Positions 25,001 to 33,052 are shown, counted from the first letter of the stretch. The stretch is 64,000 nt of DNA from Eubacteriales bacterium (GCA_030524455.1 JAUNGT010000014.1:1-64000); one strand, 5' to 3'. Made by a program: numbers and translations. The notes: generated from the sequence alone by a model not told the origin.

Positions 25001-25770
25001 GGCCGTTTCTGCTGCGCAGGCGCAAGGCGGACGTGCTCCGGGAGCTGCCGGATAAGCTGGAGGAGAGCCGGTATGTGCGCCTGGAGGGCGAACAGCGCAG
25101 GCTCTATGACGCCCAGGCGGCGAAGCTTTTGCAGGAGCTGGAAGGACAGACCAGCGAGGAATTCCAGAAAAACCGGATGCAGCTTCTGGCCGGGCTGACG
25201 CGGCTTCGGCAGCTTTGCTGTGACCCGGCGCTGTGCTTTGAAAATTACAGGGGCGGCTCAGCCAAGCTGGACGCCTGCCTGGAGCTGATCGTAAGCGCCA
25301 TAGACGGCGGCCACCGTCTTCTGGTGTTTTCCCAGTTTACCTCCATGCTGGAGATCCTGGGAGAAAAGCTGTCGGAGGCAGGGATATCGTATGATACGAT
25401 CACCGGGGCGACGCCCAAGGAGCGGAGGCTGCAGCTTGTCAAGGATTTCAACGCGAACGGGGTGCCTGTCTTTCTGATTTCTCTGAAGGCGGGCGGCGTC
25501 GGGTTAAATCTCACCGGCGCGGACGTGGTCATTCACTATGATCCCTGGTGGAACCTGGCGGTCCAGAATCAGGCTACGGACCGGGCTCACCGGATCGGGC
25601 AGACGAAGAAGGTGACGGTGTACAAGATGATCGCCAGCCATTCCGTGGAGGAGAAAATTCAGAAGCTGCAGGAGAGCAAGCGGGATTTGGCGGAGCAGAT
25701 TTTAAATGCGGGAGAAGGCCAGCTTGCGCAGATGAGCAGGGAAGAGCTGCTGGAAATATTGGAGGCTTAA
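22027..25770 (+). CDS. SNF2-family helicase with SWIM zinc finger
   Basis: 1247 residues. Near the N-terminus is a SWIM zinc finger (MHCGCPKARGGNCCEHMAAL, C-x-C-xn-C-x-H), then a linker with an AT-hook-like KRGRPGR (about residue 117) and a second Cys-rich patch (IECGCADCSRRG). A long bacterial SNF2-associated region leads to the ATPase at ~800-1240: ILADEMGLGKTLQMIAFF (motif I), VIDEAQYIKN (II), LTGTPVENRLSELWSIFDYL (III), LISLKAGGVGLNLTGAD (V) and QATDRAHRIGQ (VI). Such proteins translocate along double-stranded DNA. Their bacterial job is unclear, with remodelling of protein-DNA complexes, transcription or repair all possible. It is followed 7 bases later by rarA. Confidence 0.9.
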   Translation: MREWEKEFDSVALAKGKELAFDRKMMDFAKEKEKLSATFAGVKLYHTEIVMEGEKPLRMHCGCPKARGGNCCEHMAALLYRAFGGSGEKENETAEAPAMPAAAGKADSAAGPAGPGRKRGRPGRTVSEQRAEEHPAQEDKENYQYFDMDEIRKSVTLEKGDYIAGRELIGDGNLELEKFFAGYMENKKELVANSICTGHVRGRRFRTEVIFEQDSVLHIECGCADCSRRGFYWYSYDLKNHRSCPYVAGALLLAEDYLKQNPSGDATDRTGASLLHMLSAQRANRVVARTEVREQSLRLEPRLRRQDESLSLSFRILCPKSFVVKDLSEFIRLIDNSETAVYGNSTEVNHQPENFDGRAREWIDYIRRVVQEERRLAERLEESLRYARRNAKCSALEMYGWRLDQFFELLGRDTVEYEEAGDKRKRRLTGKDEKPEISLQIVPEEKGRKRQFQGVHVACRMPVFFYGVSCLYFVKEDSLCRADREEFAELEPLYNLSWDGKLDFSVGRNKLAEFYYSTLPQLGDSVTVMEENPERIREYLPPEVSFRFYLDARDGDVSCRVHACYESGEISILDLIAREDRPAQNGRRMLDKEQEVLYQTMHLLPVYDGKNDELCCDGDEERIYQVIEHGVQELAELGEVQCTRQFQSLNVIRQTSVSVGVSVESDLLRLEIDTHDISREELLDVLASYRLRRKYYRLKNGSFLKLEDQNLQTLEEMTEMLQIAPRELLAGKISLPVYRTLYLNRILEENESIYNTRDSRFREMVKEFKTVQDADFEIPKGLENVLRSYQANGYKWLRTLAHCSFGGILADEMGLGKTLQMIAFFLSRKQEGMQGTSLVVAPASLVYNWCEELGRFAPQLSVMAVTGSQQEREKKLEEWQEFDVLVTSYDLLKRDIESYEGKVFLTQVIDEAQYIKNHNTTAAKAVKAVQARQRFALTGTPVENRLSELWSIFDYLMPGFLYRYETFRRQLETPIVKNGDQETMERLRRMTGPFLLRRRKADVLRELPDKLEESRYVRLEGEQRRLYDAQAAKLLQELEGQTSEEFQKNRMQLLAGLTRLRQLCCDPALCFENYRGGSAKLDACLELIVSAIDGGHRLLVFSQFTSMLEILGEKLSEAGISYDTITGATPKERRLQLVKDFNANGVPVFLISLKAGGVGLNLTGADVVIHYDPWWNLAVQNQATDRAHRIGQTKKVTVYKMIASHSVEEKIQKLQESKRDLAEQILNAGEGQLAQMSREELLEILEA

Positions 25771-25777
25771 GCGGGAT

Positions 25778-27118
25778 ATGGATCTTTTTGACTATATGCG
25801 GCAGAATAACCAGGAAAAGGAAGCGCCGTTGGCGGCACGGCTCAGGCCGCGCACGCTGGACGAGGTGGTGGGGCAGCAGCACATCATCGGCAGGGATAAG
25901 CTGCTCTATCGGGCGATTCAGGCAGATAAGCTTTCCTCCATCATTTTTTACGGGCCCCCGGGAACAGGAAAAACCACGCTGGCCAAGGTGATCGCCAACA
26001 CCACCAGTGCGGAGTTTACTCAGATCAACGCCACCGTGGCCGGCAAGAAAGATATGGAGGCGGTGGTGGAAAAGGCGAAAGACAATCAGGGGATGTACGG
26101 AAAAAAGACGATCCTCTTTATCGACGAAATCCATCGCTTCAATAAGGGGCAGCAGGACTATCTGCTCCCCTTTGTGGAGGACGGCACGGTGATTTTGATC
26201 GGCGCTACCACGGAGAATCCCTATTTCGAGGTCAACGGAGCGCTTTTGTCCCGTTCCATTATTTTTGAGCTCAAGCCGCTGTCCGGAGAGGATATCCGGG
26301 AGCTGATCCGACGGGCGGTGTATGATGTGCAGCGCGGGATGGGAGCTTATCGGGCGGAAATTGATGAGGAGGCCATGGAATTTCTGGCGGATGTGGCAGG
26401 CGGCGACGCCCGCCATGCGTTGAACGCGGTGGAGCTGGGGATCATGACGACGCAGCGCTCGGAGGACGGAAAGATCCATCTGACGCTGGAGGTGGCGCAG
26501 GAGTGTATTCAGAAGCGGGTGGTAAAGTATGATAAATCCGGGGATAACCACTACGACACCATCTCCGCCTTTATTAAGAGTATGCGCGGCTCCGACCCGG
26601 ACGCGGCGGTGTATTATCTGGCAAAGATGCTCTATGCCGGGGAGGATGTGACCTTCATCGCCCGCCGGATTATGATCTGCGCGGCGGAGGATGTGGGAAA
26701 TGCCGATCCTCAGGCGCTTCAGGTGGCGGTTTCCGCCTCCCTCGCCTCGGAGCGGGTGGGGATGCCGGAGGCACAGATTATTTTGGCGCAGGCGGCCGCC
26801 TATGTGGCCTGCGCGCCAAAGAGCAATTCCGCGGTCTGCGCCATCTCGGAGGCCATGCGGACGGTGGAGCAGACGGGAAACCTGCCGGTGCCGCCGCACC
26901 TGCAGGACGCACATTATAAAGGAGCGGCAAAATTGGGACACGGAACGGATTACAAATACGCCCACGATTATCCGAATCACTATGTGGAGCAGCAGTACTT
27001 GCCCTACGAGCTGTCGGGACGGGAGTTTTACCGTCCCAGCGGCAATGGCTACGAGGTCAAAATACGGGAGCATATGCAGAGGATCCGCCGGGAGGCGGCA
27101 AAGCCGGATGAGCAGTAG
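25778..27118 (+). CDS. rarA: replication-associated recombination protein A (RarA/MgsA)
   Basis: A clamp-loader-like AAA+ ATPase that acts at stalled replication forks. The 446-residue protein begins DLFDYMRQNN, then RLRPRTLDEVVGQQHIIG, Walker A FYGPPGTGKTTLAK, Walker B ILFIDEIHRFNKGQQDYLLP, sensor-1 IGATTENPYFEVN and the arginine-finger region ALLSRSIIF. The C-terminal MgsA domain (KSMRGSDPDAAVYYLAKML ... VPPHLQDAHY) is complete. It starts 7 bases after the SNF2 gene, suggesting a shared transcript devoted to DNA transactions. Confidence 0.96.
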   Translation: MDLFDYMRQNNQEKEAPLAARLRPRTLDEVVGQQHIIGRDKLLYRAIQADKLSSIIFYGPPGTGKTTLAKVIANTTSAEFTQINATVAGKKDMEAVVEKAKDNQGMYGKKTILFIDEIHRFNKGQQDYLLPFVEDGTVILIGATTENPYFEVNGALLSRSIIFELKPLSGEDIRELIRRAVYDVQRGMGAYRAEIDEEAMEFLADVAGGDARHALNAVELGIMTTQRSEDGKIHLTLEVAQECIQKRVVKYDKSGDNHYDTISAFIKSMRGSDPDAAVYYLAKMLYAGEDVTFIARRIMICAAEDVGNADPQALQVAVSASLASERVGMPEAQIILAQAAAYVACAPKSNSAVCAISEAMRTVEQTGNLPVPPHLQDAHYKGAAKLGHGTDYKYAHDYPNHYVEQQYLPYELSGREFYRPSGNGYEVKIREHMQRIRREAAKPDEQ

Positions 27119-27136
27119 TCTGCGAAGGGAGAGAGG

Positions 27137-28468
27137 ATGAGAAAAGTACCGAAGCGGGTGATGATCGTTTCGCTTGACGCGGTGGGGGCGGAGGACCTTC
27201 CCTTTCTGGAGACGCTGCCGCATTTTCGCCGTTTTTTTGAGAGGGCGGCTCTTTGCGGCAGAGTAAACAGCGTATACCCCTCCCTGACCTATCCGGCCCA
27301 TACCTCCATCCTGACGGGACGGATGCCGAAAAATCACGGCGTGGTCAATAACATAAGGCTGCAGCCGGGGCGGGAGAGGCCGGACTGGATTTTCCGGCGC
27401 GCCGATGTGAAGTCACCGGTGCTCTATGAGGAGGCAAAGAAAAAGGGGATGACCACGGCGGGCATTCTCTGGCCGGTGATCGGCAGGAGCGGAATGGACT
27501 ATTATGTGCCGGAGATCATGGTGACCCGGAAATGGCAGAACCAGATCCTGATGAACGCCTTAAACGGCCCGGTGGGCTATCAGCTGGATTTAAACCGTCG
27601 CTTCGGCCATCTGCGCAGCGGGATCGCCCAGCCGCAGCTGGACAATTTTGCGATGGCAAGTGCCCTGTATACCATGGAGAAATACCGGCCGGATTTTTTT
27701 CTGCTGCACCTGACGGACGCAGATACCAACCGGCATGAGTACGGCGTGCGCCACAGAAAGGCGACGGAGGCTCTGCGCAGGCATGACGAAAGGCTGGGAC
27801 AGCTTTTGGAGGCGCTGGCCAGGACGGGAAGCATGGAGGAGACGACGGTGGTCGTCCTGGGGGATCATTATCAGAAAGATGTGGATAAGCAGGCCTGCGT
27901 GAATCATGCCTTGTGGAAAGAGGGGCTTTTGCGGATCGAAAAGGGCAGGCTGAAGGGCTGGCAGGCCTGGGCCCAAAACTGCGACGGGAGCAGCTATGTG
28001 TATCTGCATCCGACGCTGCGGGACGATAAGAGACTGCGGGAAAGGGTGCGCGCCGTGGCAGAAGGGCTGGCAGAGCGGGAGGATTTTGGAATCGCACGGA
28101 TTTTTTCCGGAGAACAGGCGGCCGCCCTGGGAGCCGATCCGGCCTGCTTTTTGATGCTGGAGGCGAAGGACGGCTGGATGTTTTCGGACGGCTGGGAGCA
28201 GCCGGTGCTCCCGGCGTGGAGGGACGCTGCAGACGGCACGCATGCGGCCTGTGGTACGCATGCGACCTGCGGCACACATGCGACCCATGGCTATCTGCCG
28301 GACCGGGACGGCTACCGGACGTTTTTTTCGGCCGCAGGCTGCGGCATCCGTCCCGGACGGGTGGACAAAAAAATCGCCCTCTGGGATGAGGGCGCGACGC
28401 TGGCCGCCCTGCTGGAGTTGGACCTTGGCAGGACGGACGGGCAGGTAATCGGGGAAATGCTTCTGTGA
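27137..28468 (+). CDS. type I phosphodiesterase / nucleotide pyrophosphatase-like protein
   Basis: 443 residues of the alkaline-phosphatase fold. The metal motifs are SLDAVGAEDLPF (first Asp), SVYPSLTYPAHTSILTGRMP with the nucleophile Thr, HLTDADTNRHEYG (D and H), VLGDHYQ (D-H) and a late THGYLP with the third His. There is no signal peptide, so it is probably cytoplasmic. Substrates of this group range from nucleotide pyrophosphates to phosphodiester lipids, and the specificity is unknown. Just before the metal-binding His an 18-bp tandem triplication inserts a run of THA repeats (28235-28288). ATG 27137 follows GGGAGAGAGG. Confidence 0.82.
   Translation: MRKVPKRVMIVSLDAVGAEDLPFLETLPHFRRFFERAALCGRVNSVYPSLTYPAHTSILTGRMPKNHGVVNNIRLQPGRERPDWIFRRADVKSPVLYEEAKKKGMTTAGILWPVIGRSGMDYYVPEIMVTRKWQNQILMNALNGPVGYQLDLNRRFGHLRSGIAQPQLDNFAMASALYTMEKYRPDFFLLHLTDADTNRHEYGVRHRKATEALRRHDERLGQLLEALARTGSMEETTVVVLGDHYQKDVDKQACVNHALWKEGLLRIEKGRLKGWQAWAQNCDGSSYVYLHPTLRDDKRLRERVRAVAEGLAEREDFGIARIFSGEQAAALGADPACFLMLEAKDGWMFSDGWEQPVLPAWRDAADGTHAACGTHATCGTHATHGYLPDRDGYRTFFSAAGCGIRPGRVDKKIALWDEGATLAALLELDLGRTDGQVIGEMLL
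28235..28288 (+). repeat. three tandem 18-bp repeats inside the phosphodiesterase gene
   Basis: Three in-frame copies of an 18-bp unit (first copy GGCACGCATGCGGCCTGT, later copies slightly diverged) encode GTHAAC, GTHATC, GTHATH directly before the conserved GY of the metal-binding THGY motif. The last unit contains that motif, so the array seems to have grown from it by slippage. Confidence 0.85.
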
Positions 28469-28483
28469 GGAGGCGGCAAGGCT

Positions 28484-28999
28484 TCAAAACAGCGCGGTTG
28501 TCAGGTACTGATAGATCGCGCTGTTATTTTTTTGCCAGTTTTCGCAGACGGAGATCGCAAGCTCCTTTGTGGGAACGGTAATGCGGATCGTCACCAGGTT
28601 CACATCCTTGTCCACGGCGGTCAGCTCCGCCTCGAATTCCCCGTTGACAGCCTTGTAGTAATTACTCTGGATCGAGGATTCGTTGCGCATTTCCAGCTCG
28701 TTTTTTTTCAGGTAATCCCGGATCTCCTGTTTGATGGCATCGCTGATGCGGTTTTCAAAGTAGGACAGGGTGTGCCGCCCCTCCTCGGTGATCTGCAGGT
28801 GGGTGCGGTTGACCAGCGTTTTGGCGCTGATAAGGCCCGCCTCCGACAGCTCGTTGATTACCTGCTGCAGCGTCAGATAATTGGTATATTCCTTTTCAAG
28901 GATCAGATCGCTGACCTGGGCCATGGTCAGCGGAAAGGATACCTTATTGAGCAGGTAAAGGACGATCAGCTTGTAAAGGGTGAGCGGTTCCTGGGTCAT
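28484..28999 (-). CDS. DUF4364 family protein (winged-helix-like)
   Basis: The second in-frame Met (28999) is preferred because GGAGGT lies 4-5 bases ahead of it; the longer frame (29011) has no site. 171 residues: an N-terminal winged-helix-like half (YKLIVLYLLNKVSFPLTMAQ, then LQQVINELSEAGLISAK and the wing THLQITEEGRHTL), then a DUF4364 C-terminal half (YYKAVNGEFEAELTAVDKDV, VTIRITVPTKELAISVCENW). Found mainly in Clostridia and presumed to be transcriptional regulators. Its first 56 bases overlap the 3' end of the radical SAM gene, so the two are cotranscribed. Confidence 0.85.
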   Translation of the reverse strand: MTQEPLTLYKLIVLYLLNKVSFPLTMAQVSDLILEKEYTNYLTLQQVINELSEAGLISAKTLVNRTHLQITEEGRHTLSYFENRISDAIKQEIRDYLKKNELEMRNESSIQSNYYKAVNGEFEAELTAVDKDVNLVTIRITVPTKELAISVCENWQKNNSAIYQYLTTALF

Positions 29000-29957
29000 A
29001 GTTACCTCCATGCCTGAGATTTTGCTGTTTCATATAGGCGTGAAGCCGGTTAAAAACCTCCCGCTTGCGCAGGCTCCACAAAGGCGCGAGCAGGAGGGAA
29101 CGGGGACCGTCCCCGGTGAGACGGTGGATACAGATATCGGGGGAGAGGGAGGCGATGCAGTCAGCCACAAGGCGGATATAGGCATCCTCCTCCAGCGGGC
29201 TTATCAGCCCGCGCTCGTACCAGCCGGCAAGCGTTGTCCCCTTCAAAATATGGAGAAGCTGCAGCTTGACGCCAAAGGGGGCCGCTGCGTTGACCGCTGC
29301 TATGGTTTCCAGTACGTCCGATCGGTCCTCGCCCGGAAGGCCCAGGATCAGATGAACGATAAAGGGAAGGCTGCGTTTGTGCAGGCGCAGGGCGCTGTCC
29401 TCAAAGACGGAGGAAGGATAACCGCGGCCGATCAGCTCCCCGGTCCGGTCGTGGATGGTCTGCAGGCCCAGCTCAAGCCAGATAAATTTATCAGGAAATT
29501 CCTCCCGCAGCCGTTCCAGGCCGTCCAGGATCGGTTCGGACAGGCAGTCGGGGCGTGTGGCGATCGAGATCCCGGCGGTTTCGGGGAGCGCCAGCGCCTG
29601 CCGGTACTGCGAAAGGAGGCGGACGGGATCGCCGTAGGTGTTGGTGTAGGCCTGAAAATAGGCGATCAGGCAGGGAAGACCTGCCGGAATCTTCCACTTT
29701 GAGGAGAGAAGCTGCCGGGCCTGGTTTAGCTGTTCCGGGACAGAAAGCAGCCGGGAGGCGGCAAAATCGCCGCTGCCCCCGGCGGAGCAGAAAACACAGC
29801 CGTCCCTGCCAAGGCTGCCGTCCCGGTTGGGACAGGTGCAGCCGATGTCCAGGGCGGCCTTATAAAGCTTGTGCCCACAGGTGTTTTTGCACCAGGCGTC
29901 CAGCGAGTAGTAGGGCTTCCCGTGCCAGGGGTCAGCGGATATGGCTCTTGACTGCAT
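28944..29957 (-). CDS. TIGR01212-family (YhcC-like) radical SAM protein
   Basis: 337 residues from ATG 29957, inside the last codons of the malic-enzyme gene; a longer frame starts at 30017. The family opening PWHGKPYYSLDAWCKNTCG is followed by the Fe-S cysteines in CTCPNRDG and GCVFC, then FQAYTNTYGD, SIATRPDCL, WLELGLQTIHD and HLILGLPGEDR, all as in YhcC-type proteins. The reaction is unknown. The C-terminal tail overlaps the DUF4364 start by 56 bases, an unusually long overlap, so the last ~18 residues may be a recent read-through extension. Confidence 0.88.
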   Translation of the reverse strand: MQSRAISADPWHGKPYYSLDAWCKNTCGHKLYKAALDIGCTCPNRDGSLGRDGCVFCSAGGSGDFAASRLLSVPEQLNQARQLLSSKWKIPAGLPCLIAYFQAYTNTYGDPVRLLSQYRQALALPETAGISIATRPDCLSEPILDGLERLREEFPDKFIWLELGLQTIHDRTGELIGRGYPSSVFEDSALRLHKRSLPFIVHLILGLPGEDRSDVLETIAAVNAAAPFGVKLQLLHILKGTTLAGWYERGLISPLEEDAYIRLVADCIASLSPDICIHRLTGDGPRSLLLAPLWSLRKREVFNRLHAYMKQQNLRHGGNYDPGTAHPLQADRPLPAQ

Positions 29958-31083
29958 CCGCAACCACTTCCGCCACGCGGGGATCGAAGGCCTCCGGCAT
30001 GATATTGTCCTCGCCAAGGGCCTCGTCCGGCACCAGATCGGCGATGGCGCGGGCGGCAGCCAGCTTCATCTCCTCGGTGATCTGCCGGGCATGTCCCTCC
30101 AGAGCGCCCCGGAAAATGCCGGGGAAGGCAACCACGTTGTTGACCTGGTTGGGGAAATCGCTCCGGCCGGTGCCCACTACCTTCGCTCCGGCCTTTTTGG
30201 CGAGATCGGGCATGATCTCAGGTACGGGATTGGCCATGGCAAAAAGGATTGCGTCGCGGTTCATGGAGGCGACCATCTCCTCCGTCACGATGCCCGGAGC
30301 GGATACGCCCACAAAAATGTCGGCTCCCTTCATGGCGTCCGCCAGCGTCCCCTTTTGACGGGAGAGATTGGTGCGCTGCACCATCTTTTCCTGCATCCAG
30401 TTGAGACTCTCGTCGCCCTCACAGAGGATGCCGGCCTTGTCGCACATGACGATATCGGGGAAACCGTAGGTCAAAAGCAGGCGGGTGATTGCCACGCCGG
30501 CGCTGCCCGCGCCGTTGACGACGATACGGCAGTCCTCCTTGCGCTTGCCGGTGACCTTGAGCGCATTGATGATGCCGGCGAGCACCACGATAGCCGTGCC
30601 GTGCTGGTCGTCGTGAAATACCGGGATGTCCAGGGTTTCCTTCAGGCGCTCCTCGATCTCAAAGCAGCGGGGCGCGCTGATATCTTCCAGATTGATGCCG
30701 CCAAAACCGGGCGCGAGCCAGGTGACGGCTTTGATAATCTCCTCCGTGTCCTGGGTGTCCAGACAGATGGGCACCGCATTGACGCCGCCAAACTCCTTAA
30801 ACAGAACGGCCTTGCCCTCCATCACGGGCATTGCCGCCCTGGGGCCGATGTTGCCCAGGCCCAGAACGGCGGAGCCGTCGGAGACGACGGCCACGGTGTT
30901 GGCCTTCATGGTGTAGGTATAAGCCTTGTCGGGCTCCTGGGCGATGACCTTACAGGGCTCGGCCACGCCGGGGGTATAGACCAGCGCCAGATCTTCCCTG
31001 GTCCGCACCGGCATCTTGGAGACGGTTTCCAGCTTTCCCTGCAGCTTTTCGTGAAGCTGCAGCGCTTTTTCCTGATTTGTCAT
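29932..31083 (-). CDS. NAD(P)-dependent malic enzyme
   Basis: Oxidatively decarboxylates malate to pyruvate, feeding NAD(P)H and pyruvate in fermentation. The 383-residue protein is the short bacterial form (no phosphotransacetylase domain). Recognisable are LALVYTPGVAEPCKVI with the catalytic Tyr, KANTVAVVSDGSAVLGLGN, FHDDQHGTAIV (metal and catalytic residues), the Rossmann motif VVNGAGSAGVAITRLL and FAMANPVPEI. Cofactor preference cannot be read safely. It has its own promoter (31127-31155) and leads a minus-strand operon with the radical SAM and DUF4364 genes. Confidence 0.95.
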   Translation of the reverse strand: MTNQEKALQLHEKLQGKLETVSKMPVRTREDLALVYTPGVAEPCKVIAQEPDKAYTYTMKANTVAVVSDGSAVLGLGNIGPRAAMPVMEGKAVLFKEFGGVNAVPICLDTQDTEEIIKAVTWLAPGFGGINLEDISAPRCFEIEERLKETLDIPVFHDDQHGTAIVVLAGIINALKVTGKRKEDCRIVVNGAGSAGVAITRLLLTYGFPDIVMCDKAGILCEGDESLNWMQEKMVQRTNLSRQKGTLADAMKGADIFVGVSAPGIVTEEMVASMNRDAILFAMANPVPEIMPDLAKKAGAKVVGTGRSDFPNQVNNVVAFPGIFRGALEGHARQITEEMKLAAARAIADLVPDEALGEDNIMPEAFDPRVAEVVADAVKSHIR

Positions 31084-31126
31084 GTAATTTACCTGCTTTC
31101 TTTCTGGGTGGTAACAACTTATCTAT

Positions 31127-31155
31127 AGTATATACATCCAAACCGATAAAAGCAA
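31127..31155 (-). promoter_or_regulatory. vegetative promoter for the malic-enzyme operon
   Basis: Minus strand: -35 TTGCTT (31155-31150), 17-bp spacer, -10 TATACT (31132-31127). Confidence 0.6.
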
Positions 31156-31191
31156 GGCTCAACTGCCGGGGCAAAAAAATAAAAATAGGGC

Positions 31192-31221
31192 TTGCGGAGC
31201 GATCCGTTTGTGTGCTATAAT
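31192..31221 (+). promoter_or_regulatory. promoter for tRNA-Trp
   Basis: -35 TTGCGG (31192-31197), 18-bp spacer, -10 TATAAT (31216-31221), about 30 bases before the tRNA. Confidence 0.65.
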
Positions 31222-31251
31222 ACATTTCGTCAGTCCGGCAGGGACTTCTAT

Positions 31252-31322
31252 AGGGGCATAGTTCAAAGGTAGAACAGCGGTCTCCAAAACCGTCGATGTG
31301 GGTTCGATTCCTACTGCCCCTG
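31252..31322 (+). tRNA. tRNA-Trp (anticodon CCA)
   Basis: Acceptor AGGGGCA/TGCCCCT, D-arm TAGTTCAAAGGTAGAAC, anticodon loop CTCCAAA in the GCGGT/ACCGT stem, T-arm GGGTTCGATTCCT. Discriminator G at 31322. A short T-run follows. Confidence 0.95.
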
Positions 31323-31378
31323 TTTTTGTGCGTTTTTTTACGGGGTATGGTTTGTGGTTTGATAGGGGGACTTCATTC

Positions 31379-31732
31379 ATGGAAGAGCATGGAGAAGTGA
31401 TGGAAAGTGAGAGGATGACGGTAGCCTTGGTGGAAAACATCTGCAGTCATCTTTCCCGCAGAAACTGGTCGATGAAGATGCTGGCCGACCGGGCGGAGCT
31501 TCCATATGAGACGGTCAAGAAGCTGATTGGAGGGAAGATCGGCAGGCCGTCCTTTATCAGTATCTGGCAGATCGCCAATGCGTTGGGCTGCTCGATTGAC
31601 AGCCTGACAGGCAGGCCCGATCCGATGGAAAGTGCGCTCCGGCAGATTTCGGTGAGCACCAACGAGATCGTGCGGACGCTTTCCGTCCTGGAGTACCATC
31701 AGGACAAAGACGAGAAAAAGAAAAAAATCTGA
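31379..31732 (+). CDS. XRE-type helix-turn-helix regulator
   Basis: ATG 31379 lies 8 bases after AGGGGGA; the longer open frame would begin inside tRNA-Trp. The 117-residue product has a Cro/C1-type HTH (NICSHLSRRNWSMKMLADRA, ELPYETVKKLIGGKIGRPSF, IWQIANALGCSIDSLTGRPD), then a charged tail (SALRQISVSTNEIVRTLSVL, EYHQDKDEKKKKI) that could be a short coiled coil. Its targets are unknown. It sits directly after tRNA-Trp and could be read from the tRNA promoter; I see no separate promoter. Confidence 0.75.
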   Translation: MEEHGEVMESERMTVALVENICSHLSRRNWSMKMLADRAELPYETVKKLIGGKIGRPSFISIWQIANALGCSIDSLTGRPDPMESALRQISVSTNEIVRTLSVLEYHQDKDEKKKKI

Positions 31733-31859
31733 GTATTCACAGAAAATTCATAAACCTTCACAGATCGTTCAACAGCTTACCCCAAGGGACAGGATATACT
31801 GAATTCATAGAAACCGGTCGTTAGAATGCAGCCCGTGCAATGTATTGGGGGATGATCAG

Positions 31860-32999
31860 GTGAAGAGAAGATGGATTTGGGGAATCCTGTTTTTTGCGGC
31901 GCTCGCACTGAATCTTGCGGCGTGGAAGAGCGCCCGTTTTGTCGATTTCTACGCGGAGCATATTTTTCCTGTGCTGGGAGGTCTGTCCTCCCGGATATTG
32001 TCCGTATTCCCCTTCAGCGTGGGGGAATGGATGCTGGTGGCCGGCCTTATCCTGCTGGCTTTTCTTGCGCTGTCAGCCCTTCTGCGTATTTTCCTGAAGA
32101 AAAACTGGACCAAAAGGCTTTTGGGCGTTCTGGGGCGTGGGGCGGCCTGGATTTTTCTGGCGCTTTTGTGGGTGATGACCTGCAACTGCTTTGTGCTTTA
32201 TCATGCCTCCGACTTTGAGGATATTTATATGGAAGCGGTCCGGGAGAACGGTTATTCCGGGGAGGAGCTTGGGATCCTGCGGGATTACATCGTGGCGAAT
32301 GTCAATCAGCTTTCCGGACAGCTGGAGCGGGACAGTGCCGGTCACCCGATCTGCCGAGGCGATTTGAGCGAAGAGGCGGTTTTGGCGATGCAGCGGATGG
32401 GAGAGGAGTATGGGAGGCTGAAGGGCTTTTATCCGCGGCCCAAGGAAATGTATTTTTCGGGGCTCTTGAGCCAGACCTATATGATGGGCTATTACTTCCC
32501 GTTTTCCATGGAGGCCAATTACAACGGTTCCATGTACAGCGTGAACAAGCCCTCTGCGATCTGTCACGAGATGGCTCATTTAAAGGGCTTCCTGCAGGAG
32601 GATGAGGCCAGCCTGATCGGCTATCTGGCCTGTGTGGGCTCGGAGGATCCGTTCTTTCGCTACAGCGGCTATATGGGGGTGCTCTCCTATGTGGAAAAGG
32701 AGTTTCGGGCCTATGCCGGCAAAAACAGGGGCGAGTATGACCGGCATCCGTGTATTTTGCCTCAGGTTTATCAGGACAGCGTTTTTCTGACGCAGGAGGC
32801 CTGGCAGGAGGTGGAGAAAAGGGCGGTGGTGAGCACGCAGACGGCAAAAACCGTGTCCCGGGCGGCCACGACGGCGGTTCTGAAGCTCAACGGCGTGGAG
32901 GAGGGAATGAAAACCTACGACGGCGTGGTGAAGCTGCTGCTCGATTACTATGACGGCATCCTGTACGGGGATGTGCTGACGACGGTGGATCGGGAATAA
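31860..32999 (+). CDS. DUF3810 membrane protein with an HExxH motif
   Basis: GTG 31860 follows GGGGGATGATCAG; a TTG at 31845 is the alternative. 379 residues: three N-terminal membrane helices (WGILFFAALALNLAAW, WMLVAGLILLAFLALSALL, GRGAAWIFLALLWVMTC), then a large extracytoplasmic domain. CHEMAHLKGFLQEDEAS near residue 235 carries HEMAH plus a downstream Glu, the layout of a zinc metalloprotease. DUF3810 proteins are uncharacterised, and a protease activity is inferred only from this motif. spoVAE follows 53 bases downstream, so a role in envelope or sporulation is possible. Confidence 0.75.
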   Translation: MKRRWIWGILFFAALALNLAAWKSARFVDFYAEHIFPVLGGLSSRILSVFPFSVGEWMLVAGLILLAFLALSALLRIFLKKNWTKRLLGVLGRGAAWIFLALLWVMTCNCFVLYHASDFEDIYMEAVRENGYSGEELGILRDYIVANVNQLSGQLERDSAGHPICRGDLSEEAVLAMQRMGEEYGRLKGFYPRPKEMYFSGLLSQTYMMGYYFPFSMEANYNGSMYSVNKPSAICHEMAHLKGFLQEDEASLIGYLACVGSEDPFFRYSGYMGVLSYVEKEFRAYAGKNRGEYDRHPCILPQVYQDSVFLTQEAWQEVEKRAVVSTQTAKTVSRAATTAVLKLNGVEEGMKTYDGVVKLLLDYYDGILYGDVLTTVDRE

Positions 33000-33023
33000 A
33001 ACGCGGGCATATGGCGCATCCTG
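32994..33023 (+). promoter_or_regulatory. possible sigma-G-type promoter before spoVAE
   Basis: GAATA (32994-32998), 18-bp spacer, CATCCTG (33017-33023) matches the sigma-G pattern with one mismatch in the -10 (CATNNTA). It overlaps the end of the DUF3810 gene and is 30 bases before the spoVAE start. Short motif, so weak on its own. Confidence 0.3.
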
Positions 33024-33052
33024 TTCAAAAACGGAACAGGGAGGCGGTTTGG

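Noticed and set aside
25574..27337. 587-codon frame opposite the SNF2 end and rarA
   Set aside because: It crosses two well-supported genes on the other strand and shows no domain or start signal.
29095..29125. GGGGACCGTCCCC palindrome inside the radical SAM gene as a REP copy
   Set aside because: It lies within conserved coding sequence and is explained by codon choice.
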